Source: an uncultured Bacilli bacterium
GTDB taxonomy: Bacteria > Bacillota_I > Bacilli_A > RF39 > UBA660
Assembly: GCA_947627805.1 (NCBI GenBank)
Contig: CANQXB010000035.1
Location: 1 to 8,729 of the forward strand
Direction of reading: 5' to 3'
Length of the DNA: 8,729 nucleotides
A program made the translations under genes and the position numbers. The notes under the pieces were generated by a model. That model was not told the origin of the DNA, ran no database searches, and saw only the letters and a list, made by a program, of their open reading frames with translations. Of this stretch, positions 1 to 5,043 are shown piece after piece. How positions within the stretch are numbered: position 1 is the first letter of the stretch; each line of letters begins with the position of its first letter.

Positions 1-73
1 TTATACTAAAATTATTAAGATTAATGAACGTCGTGGCGATGATGCATTACAAGTTAGATTAGAATTAGTTTAA
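1..73 (+). CDS. rplQ: 50S ribosomal protein L17, C-terminal end (partial)
   Basis: Reading from base 2, the last 23 codons give YTKIIKINERRGDDALQVRLELV and then TAA at 71-73. This matches the L17 C-terminus, whose usual form is a G-Y-T-R-I-x-K-x-x-x-R-R-G-D-A block followed by a short strand ending in E-L-V. L17 is a structural protein of the large ribosomal subunit near the exit tunnel. In Bacillota rplQ is usually the last gene of the alpha operon, after rpoA. That fits the string of hairpins immediately downstream. The 5' part lies outside the window. The short length limits certainty, but the terminal motif is distinctive. Confidence 0.88.
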   Translation, partial: YTKIIKINERRGDDALQVRLELV

Positions 74-80
74 TAAAATT

Positions 81-106
81 ACTACTAGCATATGTTAGTA
101 GTTTTT
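81..106 (+). terminator. Rho-independent terminator after rplQ (hairpin 1)
   Basis: Bases 81-102 form an inverted repeat, with ACTACTA paired to TAGTAGT. The stem extends inward by a G-T and two Watson-Crick pairs to a small AT loop. TTTT follows at 103-106. It starts 7 bases after the rplQ stop. This is the position and shape expected of the operon terminator. Confidence 0.75.
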
Positions 107-142
107 ATTATGTAGCTATCTCTTGATTGCTACATAATAAAA
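103..142. repeat. Long inverted repeat, 14-bp stem (hairpin 2)
   Basis: TTTTATTATGTAGC (103-116) is perfectly complementary to GCTACATAATAAAA (129-142), around a 12-base loop. Its left arm includes the T-tract of hairpin 1 and its right arm ends in the A-tract of hairpin 3, so it competes with both neighbours. No T-tract follows it on the + strand, so it is not itself a classical terminator. It could stabilise the rplQ mRNA 3' end or reinforce termination. Confidence 0.7.
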
Positions 143-175
143 GTGTTGATTAATATAAAGTTATCAACACTTTTT
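139..175 (+). terminator. Second terminator hairpin after rplQ (hairpin 3)
   Basis: AAAAGTGTTGAT (139-150) pairs perfectly with ATCAACACTTTT (163-174), leaving a 12-base AT loop (151-162). The right arm merges into a T-run at 171-175. The A-rich left arm means the same hairpin could also terminate leftward transcription, although no leftward gene is visible nearby. It acts as a backup to hairpin 1. Confidence 0.72.
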
Positions 176-205
176 ATATTATCTTAACACTTTGTCCTCT
201 ATTGA

Positions 206-235
206 TTGTTGTTAATTAAATAAAGAAGTTATAAT
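206..235 (+). promoter_or_regulatory. Possible distal promoter upstream of the HTH gene
   Basis: A perfect TATAAT (230-235) lies 18 bases after TTGTTG (206-211). In sequence this rich in A and T a chance TATAAT is common, and a start here would give a leader of about 140 bases. Weak support; two closer candidates exist. Confidence 0.25.
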
Positions 236-266
236 ATATAATTAATAAAAATTAATTGTAAAAATT

Positions 267-297
267 TTGACAAAATAATTAACGATATATAGGTAAT
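267..297 (+). promoter_or_regulatory. Candidate promoter of the HTH regulator
   Basis: TTGACA (267-272) is a perfect -35 hexamer. The downstream stretch TATATAGGTAAT (286-297) offers -10 options at 15-17 base spacing, but none is a good match. The imperfect operator copy (280-295) lies exactly between the two hexamers. A repressor bound there would exclude RNA polymerase, which fits autorepression. Confidence 0.4.
280..295. promoter_or_regulatory. Operator-like inverted repeat, copy 1 (imperfect)
   Basis: TAACGATATATAGGTA matches 14 of 16 positions of the core of the perfect palindrome at 317-332. It sits between the -35 and -10 of the candidate promoter. Centre-to-centre distance to copy 2 is 37 bases. 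The likely ligand is the adjacent Cro/CI-type protein, by position only. Confidence 0.5.
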
Positions 298-315
298 GTT
301 TAAAATGATGAAAAA

Positions 316-333
316 ATAACGATATATCGTTAT
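316..333. promoter_or_regulatory. Operator-like perfect 18-bp palindrome, copy 2
   Basis: ATAACGATATATCGTTAT is a perfect 18-base palindrome lying 45 bases before the ATG of a small HTH repressor. Together with copy 1 it forms a two-site operator pattern typical of Cro/CI-type autoregulation. It overlaps the -35 position (330-335) of a second possible promoter whose -10 is TATATT at 353-358. Confidence 0.6.
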
Positions 334-352
334 AGAATTAAAGAAATTTGGT

Positions 353-358
353 TATATT
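353..358 (+). promoter_or_regulatory. Possible proximal -10 box for the HTH gene
   Basis: TATATT matches 5 of 6 positions of the consensus, with a weak -35 (TTATAG, 330-335) inside the palindrome. Initiation about 7 bases downstream would leave a leader of only about 14 bases, similar to the short leader of the prepilin-like gene. This is an alternative to the TTGACA promoter. Confidence 0.3.
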
Positions 359-378
359 ATTAATATGGGTTGATAGTT

Positions 379-621
379 ATGGAAATTAATGAAGCAATCA
401 AAGCACGCATCAATAAGTTATTATATGAAAGGAATATGTCGGTAAATAAGTTATCAACAATGTCTGGTATTATGCAAAGTACAGTTGAGAGTATTTTAAA
501 TGGTCGAAGTAATAATCCAACAATTGGAACGATATGTAAAATATGTGGTGGTTTTAATATATCGGTTGGAGAATTTTTTAATGATAAAGTGTTTGATAAT
601 TTAGATATTGATATAAAATAA
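379..621 (+). CDS. Small Cro/CI-family (XRE) HTH transcriptional regulator
   Basis: An 80-residue single-domain DNA-binding protein. The HTH_3/Cro-CI five-helix fold spans about residues 5-68. The HTH core is near residues 20-44 (MSVNKLSTMSG turn, then STVESILNGRS as the recognition helix). It is followed by the N-N-P-T-I-x-T-I segment and I-S-V-G-E-F-F, a pattern common in short Bacillota XRE repressors. The start is set at ATG 379; an in-frame TTG at 370 would add three residues but has no better ribosome site. The only Shine-Dalgarno-like element is TGAT (371-374), the 3' half of the usual GGAGGTGAT. Two cysteines (C53, C56) form a CxxC in the fourth helix; whether it has any redox or metal role is unknown. 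The gene stands alone, flanked by operator-like palindromes upstream and a terminator downstream. It is probably autoregulated; other targets are unknown. Confidence 0.88.
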   Translation: MEINEAIKARINKLLYERNMSVNKLSTMSGIMQSTVESILNGRSNNPTIGTICKICGGFNISVGEFFNDKVFDNLDIDIK

Positions 622-645
622 TTTAGATAAAAAAATGATAATATT

Positions 646-676
646 AGGTATTCGGTAGAATATCTTTTTTCTTTTT
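646..676 (+). terminator. Rho-independent terminator of the HTH gene
   Basis: AGGTATTC (646-653) pairs with GAATATCT (658-665), including one G-U, around the tetraloop GGTA. TTTTTT, C, TTTTT follow. Its T-tract runs directly into the TGATATAAT promoter of the next gene. Confidence 0.8.
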
Positions 677-684
677 GATATAAT
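676..684 (+). promoter_or_regulatory. Extended -10 promoter of the prepilin-rnr-smpB operon
   Basis: TGATATAAT is a perfect extended -10 (TG-N-TATAAT). The -35 region (about 655-661) lies inside the preceding terminator stem and has no good hexamer, as is usual for extended -10 promoters. The expected start near base 691 leaves only about 9 bases before ATG 700. Confidence 0.6.
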
Positions 685-699
685 TAAAATGTGATAGTT

Positions 700-1062
700 A
701 TGAATAATAAAGGATTTACATTAATTGAAATATTAGCTGTTATAGCACTGATTGCTTCTTTAGGGGTAATTGTGACCATTAATTTAACTAAGACTTTAAA
801 TGATAATGAAGAGAATAATTGTAATTCTTTTATTAAAGATGTGGAAGATGCTGCTTGTGTTTATGTTGGAACTCATAAAGAAGAATGTACTTCTAGTGGT
901 TGTTTTATTTCTTTAGATAAAATTATTAAAGAAGGATTAATTAATACCGAAATTGATGCTTGTACTAAAGAAGAGATAAATAAAAATGATACAGTGGAAG
1001 TAACCTTTAATGATGGGGAAAAGATTTGTACATATAAAAGAGGGGATACAGATGAGAGATAG
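700..1062 (+). CDS. Prepilin-like protein with N-terminal methylation motif, six cysteines
   Basis: 120 residues. The N-terminus MNNKGFTLIEILAVIALI is a textbook class III (type IV pilin/pseudopilin) signal. Prepilin peptidase would cut between G5 and F6, leave F as the methylated first residue, and keep E at mature position 5. The hydrophobic helix covers about residues 6-30. The remaining globular part is short (about 90 residues) and has six cysteines (41, 53, 63, 68, 88, 110), enough for three disulphides, which is unusual for a small pseudopilin. Start: ATG 700, since the motif requires this N-terminus to be short; GTG 691 would add three residues. TGATAG at 692-697 is the only ribosome-site element. 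The last 11 bases overlap rnr, and the rnr ribosome site lies inside this gene. No pilus assembly genes are in the window. A role in competence-type pseudopili or secretion is possible but inferred. Confidence 0.8.
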   Translation: MNNKGFTLIEILAVIALIASLGVIVTINLTKTLNDNEENNCNSFIKDVEDAACVYVGTHKEECTSSGCFISLDKIIKEGLINTEIDACTKEEINKNDTVEVTFNDGEKICTYKRGDTDER

Positions 1063-3142
1063 AATACTAGAATATTTAGGATTAGAAGATAAAGCGAAAA
1101 CATTAATCGAAATTAATGATTATTTAGAGTTAAAAAGTGCTAATGAACTAAAAGAATTACAAAATGAACTGCAAGAACTAATTAAAAGTGGAATTGTCCA
1201 TGAAACTAAAAAAGGAAAATATATGTTAATGAAAGATTGTGCTTCCCTTTTAACTGGTAAAATAGATGTTACGAAAAATGGTTATGCTTTTTTATTAAAA
1301 GAAGATGGCGATTTATTTATTAGTAAAGATAATTTAAATGGAGCCATTGAAGGTGATATGGTTTTAGTAGATGTATTTACGAGAAATGATAAATTAGAAG
1401 GTAAAGTTTTAAAGATATTAGATAGAAAAGTAAATACTGTTATTGGGGAAATTTTATATGTTAATAATAAGCCTACTTTAATATTAGATAATAAAAAATT
1501 AGATATTGAAGTAGAACTTATTAATCATTTTGCTAATTTAGTTGATGGTCATAAAGTTTTAGTTGAATTAAAAGAGCAAATAAATTCTAATCGTTTTAAA
1601 GGGATTATTTTAAAAATTATTGGGCATAAAAATGATCCTGATATTGATATTGTAACAATTGCTTATAAACATAATATTGCCATTGATTTTAGTGAAGAAG
1701 CATTAAAAGAATTAGAAAATATTCCCGAAGAAGTTAAAGAAGAAGAAAAGATAGGAAGAAAAGATTTAACGGAGGAAGTTATATTTACTATTGATGGTGA
1801 TGATACCAAAGATATCGATGATGCGATAAGTATTAAGAAAAATAAAGATTTATATGAATTAGGAGTTCACATAGCGGATGTTAGTCATTATGTAAGACCA
1901 GGGACAAATTTATATAATGAGGCTTTTCTTCGAGGGACATCTTCTTATTTAGCTGATAGAGTAATACCGATGTTACCTCATGAGCTTTCGAATGGTATAT
2001 GTTCTTTAAATCCTGGAGTTTTAAGATTAGCTATTAGTTGTGTGATGCAAATTGATAAAGAAGGTAAAGTTGTGGATTATGATATTTTTCCTTCCGTAAT
2101 TAAAAGTCGAAAACAAATGACTTATAAATGTGTGAATAAAATATTAGAGGAAAATATTGTTCCTAGTGGGTATGAAGAATTTAAAGATGAATTATTATTA
2201 ATGAATGAGCTAGCTCATATTTTAAGAAAAAGAAAAGTAAAAATGGGTTATATTGAATTTGAAATACCAGAAGCTAAAATTATTCAAGATGAAAATGGTA
2301 AATGTATTGATATTGTTAAAAGAGAACAACATGAAGGGGAAAATTTAATTGAAGACTTTATGATAGCGGCGAATGAAACAGTGGCTACGCATATAACTAA
2401 TATGGATTTACCCTTTATATACCGGGTTCATGGCGAACCGAAACCAGAAAAGATTGAAGACTTTTTAAGTTTATTAAAAATGTTAAAAATAAAAGTAAAT
2501 ACCAAAGGAATAAGTTCTTCAGGAAGAGATATTAATCGTTTATTAAAAGAATTAGATGGTTTAGAAGAAAAAAGTATTCTTTCCAAAATGCTTTTGCGAA
2601 GTATGCAAAAAGCTATTTATAGTGCTACTAATATTGGGCACTTTGGTTTGGGTTTAAAAAACTATACTCATTTTACGTCACCAATTAGAAGATTCCCTGA
2701 TACGACTGTCCATGAATTATTAAGAACTTATTTATTTGATAAAAGAATCGATAAAGAGACGGTTAATTATTATACTAAATATTTAGTGGAAGTGGCAGAG
2801 CATTCTTCGGAAAGAGAACAAGCAGCAGTGGATGCTGAAAGAGATGTTGTCGATATGAAGATGGCTGAATATATGGAAAGCCATATTGGCGAAGTTTATG
2901 ATGGCATCATAACAACTGTTACTACTTTTGGATTCTTTGTCGAACTACCTAATTTAGTTGAGGGTTTAGTGCATATAAGTACCCTTGATGGTTTTTATAC
3001 CTATATACCAGAAATGCTTTCCTTAGTTAATCAAGATAAGAGCAAAATGTATCGTATTGGTGATAAAGTTACCATAAAAGTTTTGAATGCCTCAAAGAGT
3101 GATGGTATAATAGACTTTGAGGTGCAAGATGGAAATAATTAA
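1052..3142 (+). CDS. rnr: Ribonuclease R (3'-5' exoribonuclease)
   Basis: A processive hydrolytic 3'-5' exonuclease that degrades structured RNA and, with SmpB/tmRNA, non-stop messages. 696 residues. Order: winged-helix N-terminus (1-60), two cold-shock OB domains (about 65-225), RNB catalytic domain (about 238-570), S1 domain from about 613. The metal-binding motif is IDGDDTKDIDDA; D248, D254, D256 and D257 align with E. coli D272, D278, D280 and D281. It ends soon after S1 without the long basic tail of E. coli or B. subtilis RNase R, so it is on the short side. Start: ATG 1052, preceded by AGGGG at 1041-1045. An in-frame ATG at 1010 would add 14 residues inside the upstream gene, has no ribosome site and spoils the family N-terminus. 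It overlaps the prepilin gene by 11 bases and smpB by 14, implying coupled translation. Confidence 0.96.
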   Translation: MRDRILEYLGLEDKAKTLIEINDYLELKSANELKELQNELQELIKSGIVHETKKGKYMLMKDCASLLTGKIDVTKNGYAFLLKEDGDLFISKDNLNGAIEGDMVLVDVFTRNDKLEGKVLKILDRKVNTVIGEILYVNNKPTLILDNKKLDIEVELINHFANLVDGHKVLVELKEQINSNRFKGIILKIIGHKNDPDIDIVTIAYKHNIAIDFSEEALKELENIPEEVKEEEKIGRKDLTEEVIFTIDGDDTKDIDDAISIKKNKDLYELGVHIADVSHYVRPGTNLYNEAFLRGTSSYLADRVIPMLPHELSNGICSLNPGVLRLAISCVMQIDKEGKVVDYDIFPSVIKSRKQMTYKCVNKILEENIVPSGYEEFKDELLLMNELAHILRKRKVKMGYIEFEIPEAKIIQDENGKCIDIVKREQHEGENLIEDFMIAANETVATHITNMDLPFIYRVHGEPKPEKIEDFLSLLKMLKIKVNTKGISSSGRDINRLLKELDGLEEKSILSKMLLRSMQKAIYSATNIGHFGLGLKNYTHFTSPIRRFPDTTVHELLRTYLFDKRIDKETVNYYTKYLVEVAEHSSEREQAAVDAERDVVDMKMAEYMESHIGEVYDGIITTVTTFGFFVELPNLVEGLVHISTLDGFYTYIPEMLSLVNQDKSKMYRIGDKVTIKVLNASKSDGIIDFEVQDGNN

Positions 3143-3551
3143 TCGCAAAGCTAAATTTGATTATTTTATAGAATCCGAAATTGAAGCGGGAATTGTTTTG
3201 GTGGGCACCGAAATTAAATCTTTAAGAAAAGGTTCAGCGGATTTAAAAGATACTTATGTAAGAATAAAAAATAATGAAGCTTATATAATTAATATGTATA
3301 TAGCTAAATATGAAGAAGGTAATATCTTTAATCATGATGAAAGAAGAGAAAGAAAATTATTACTTCATAAAAAAGAAATAAAAAAATTAGAAGAAGCCAG
3401 TAAAAAAGATGGTTATTCTTTAATACCAATAAGAGGTTATTTAAAGAAAAACTTATTTAAAATAAGTGTAGGTATCTGCAGGGGTAAGAAAAATTATGAT
3501 AAAAGAGAAGCTATAAAAGTGCGAGATATAAAAAAGATAGAGGGTAGGTAA
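3129..3551 (+). CDS. smpB: SsrA (tmRNA)-binding protein SmpB
   Basis: Binds the tRNA-like domain of tmRNA and delivers it to stalled ribosomes. 140 residues. The hallmark beginning NRKAKFDYFIESEIEAG, then GTEIKSLRKGSADLKD, identifies the OB-fold core. The end carries GKKNYDKREAIKVRD, the conserved start of the C-terminal tail that enters the mRNA channel. After DKR only 14 residues remain, shorter than E. coli's tail. Start: ATG 3129, with GAGGTG at 3119-3124; an in-frame TTG at 3117 is within the ribosome site and is rejected. The gene overlaps rnr by 14 bases, so translation is probably coupled; rnr-smpB is the usual Bacillota order. ssrA itself is not visible in this window. Confidence 0.95.
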   Translation: MEIINRKAKFDYFIESEIEAGIVLVGTEIKSLRKGSADLKDTYVRIKNNEAYIINMYIAKYEEGNIFNHDERRERKLLLHKKEIKKLEEASKKDGYSLIPIRGYLKKNLFKISVGICRGKKNYDKREAIKVRDIKKIEGR

Positions 3552-3552
3552 A

Positions 3553-4635
3553 ATGCCAAAAAGTAGTAAAAAGAATCTTATAATTATCGGAGTTATTGTT
3601 TTAGTTATTTTAATAGGTATGGGGGGTTTTATATTATTAAATAATAGAAAAGAAAAACCCCAAGAAGTTGAAAACAATTCTCATCAAGAGGAAGAAGTTA
3701 AAAAAGTGCAAATTATTGATGAAGAAAGTAAGTCAAGGCCAATTGCAATTATGATTAATAATGCTAAAGATGCTAGACCTAATCAAAAAGGATTACAAAA
3801 AGCCTATATTGTTTATGAAATAATTAATTATGTGGATGGCTCAACAAGATTTATGGCTTTATTTAAAGACCAAAATTTAGAAGAAGTTGGTCCCATTAGA
3901 AGTACGAGACATTATCATCTTGATTATGTTTTAGAAAATGATGCTATTTTTGTTCATTGGGGTTATAGTCCTAAAGCCCAAAGTGATTTAAAAACTTTAG
4001 GTATTAATAATATTAATGGTATTACTTATGGTTCTGATAATACTAAAGATAAAATAAGTGATAAATCATTCTTTTGGACCGCTAGTATTCCTGGTGTTAA
4101 TATTTCCCATCGTCGTTTTACAAGTACCGAACTTATTAATAAGGGAATTGAAAGATTAAAATACGAAACGGAAACTAATCAACCTAATTTATTTAAATAT
4201 AGTGCGGAAGAATTAGAAATAGAAAAAATGGAAAATAATACCAAAGCTTCTAAAGTAGATATTTATTATGCCAAAAATAATTATGTAACTTATGAATATG
4301 ATGAAAATAGTCATACATATTTAAGAAGTGTTAATGGCACTATTCATAAAGATAGTGCAACAGGTGAACAATTAAAAGTTAAGAATATTATTACTTATAA
4401 AGTTAAAAATACCACTATTCCTGGTGATGATGATGACCGACAAGATTTACATAACATTGGTAGTGGCGAAGGCTACTATATAACGGGTGGTTATGCTGTT
4501 AAAATAAATTGGTCTAAAGAATGTCGGGAATGTCAAACTAAATATACCTATTTGGATGGTAAGGAAGTAATCTTAAATGATGGTAATACCTTTATTCAAA
4601 TAGAACCAGAGAATCAAGAATTAAAAATTTCATAA
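3553..4635 (+). CDS. YerB-like DUF3048 domain protein, membrane-anchored
   Basis: 360 residues. A basic N-terminus followed by one hydrophobic helix (9-29) anchors the protein with the bulk outside. Unlike B. subtilis YerB, a predicted lipoprotein, no lipobox cysteine is present. After a charged linker (31-60), the DUF3048 N-terminal domain is clear: SRPIAIMINN (61-70), ADARP-like and VYEI segments, STRF-MALF (97-104), GPIRSTR (113-119) and VHWG (134-137). The second DUF3048 domain ends with G-N-T-F-I-Q-I-E-P. A C-x-x-C pair (C324, C327) sits in a loop where relatives normally have no cysteines, as far as I recall. The family's biochemical function is not established; an extracytoplasmic role is inferred. 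ATG 3553 follows the smpB stop by one base, with AGGGTAGG inside the smpB end as ribosome site, so it is coupled to smpB. Confidence 0.9.
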   Translation: MPKSSKKNLIIIGVIVLVILIGMGGFILLNNRKEKPQEVENNSHQEEEVKKVQIIDEESKSRPIAIMINNAKDARPNQKGLQKAYIVYEIINYVDGSTRFMALFKDQNLEEVGPIRSTRHYHLDYVLENDAIFVHWGYSPKAQSDLKTLGINNINGITYGSDNTKDKISDKSFFWTASIPGVNISHRRFTSTELINKGIERLKYETETNQPNLFKYSAEELEIEKMENNTKASKVDIYYAKNNYVTYEYDENSHTYLRSVNGTIHKDSATGEQLKVKNIITYKVKNTTIPGDDDDRQDLHNIGSGEGYYITGGYAVKINWSKECRECQTKYTYLDGKEVILNDGNTFIQIEPENQELKIS

Positions 4636-4651
4636 AAAAAGAAATAGATAA

Positions 4652-4657
4652 TATAAT
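4652..4657 (+). promoter_or_regulatory. Possible internal -10 box
   Basis: A TATAAT in the 36-base gap before the small membrane protein gene. There is no TG extension or recognisable -35, and a start 7 bases downstream would fall in the Shine-Dalgarno sequence. Probably fortuitous, since no terminator separates this gene from the DUF3048 gene. Confidence 0.2.
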
Positions 4658-4674
4658 TAACTAGGAGGATTATG

Positions 4675-4980
4675 ATGGAAAAAATTGTGGAATTTATCGG
4701 AAGTAATTATGCATGGTTTTTAACAATTACCATTTTGTTATTATTTGCTTTAATTGGGTATATTTATGATACCAAGAAAAATAAAAATGATTTATTAAAA
4801 AAATCAGAGGAAGAACTAGATGAGGAATCATTAGAAAATATCATGGTTACCGAAGATAAAAAATTATCTGATATGGTGGTAAATACGAAAGATATTAATC
4901 CCGAAACTAAAGAAGTTAATATATTAGAAAAAGAAAATGAAGAACCAAAAGAAGAGCTAAAAGAAGAAATAGAGTCCTAA
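4675..4980 (+). CDS. Small acidic single-pass membrane protein, unknown function
   Basis: I do not recognise a family. 101 residues: a short polar start, one membrane helix (about 12-31, WFLTITILLLFALIGYI), a basic stop-transfer stretch (YDTKKNKN) that suggests the C-terminus is cytoplasmic, then a low-complexity Glu/Lys tail of about 60 residues ending in EEPKEELKEEIES. The tail looks disordered or helical. Start: AGGAGG at 4663-4668 is 6 bases from ATG 4675 but only 3 from ATG 4672, so the second ATG is preferred; the difference is one methionine. It lies 36 bases after the DUF3048 gene with no terminator between, and is the last gene of the operon. It sits just before cdaA, another membrane protein, but a terminator and promoter separate them. 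Confidence 0.75.
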   Translation: MEKIVEFIGSNYAWFLTITILLLFALIGYIYDTKKNKNDLLKKSEEELDEESLENIMVTEDKKLSDMVVNTKDINPETKEVNILEKENEEPKEELKEEIES

Positions 4981-4990
4981 GGGACTTTTT
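4971..4990 (+). terminator. Compact terminator formed over a stop codon
   Basis: AGTCC (4973-4977) pairs with GGACT (4982-4986), extended by a G-U and an A-U pair, around the loop TAAG. TTTTT and ATTTT follow. The TAA in the loop is the stop codon of the preceding gene. The stem is short, so termination may be partial. Confidence 0.6.
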
Positions 4991-5005
4991 ATTTTAGAAA
5001 AAATT

Positions 5006-5014
5006 TGCTATAAT
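5006..5014 (+). promoter_or_regulatory. Extended -10 promoter of cdaA-ybbR
   Basis: TGCTATAAT is a perfect extended -10, located 15 bases after the preceding terminator's T-run. The leader to ATG 5044 is about 22 bases and contains AAGGAG (5031-5036). No good -35 is seen. Confidence 0.65.
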
Positions 5015-5043
5015 AATTGAAGATTAAATAAAGGAGTGAATTT

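Noticed and set aside
176..378. tRNA, riboswitch or small RNA in the longest intergenic stretch
   Set aside because: No cloverleaf or known aptamer pattern could be seen; the palindromes fit protein operators better.
161..459. TTATCAACA at 161-169 and 451-459 as DnaA boxes
   Set aside because: Both differ from TTATCCACA; one is a terminator arm, the other is coding, and there is no cluster or dnaA/dnaN context. Not an origin.
1010..1051. Upstream ATG for rnr
   Set aside because: No Shine-Dalgarno; it would add 14 residues unlike the family N-terminus. ATG 1052 has AGGGG at proper spacing.
700..1062. SecG, which often precedes rnr
   Set aside because: Only one N-terminal hydrophobic helix with a GFTLIE prepilin motif and a cysteine-rich soluble domain; SecG has two membrane helices and is shorter.
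873..1103. Minus-strand open frame of 76 codons opposite the prepilin/rnr junction
   Set aside because: Antisense shadow of two well-supported genes, hydrophobic low-complexity product, no ribosome site.
3453..3677. Minus-strand open frame of 74 codons opposite smpB and the DUF3048 gene
   Set aside because: Antisense to the conserved SmpB end and the membrane anchor; product is a Phe/Ile-rich complement artefact.
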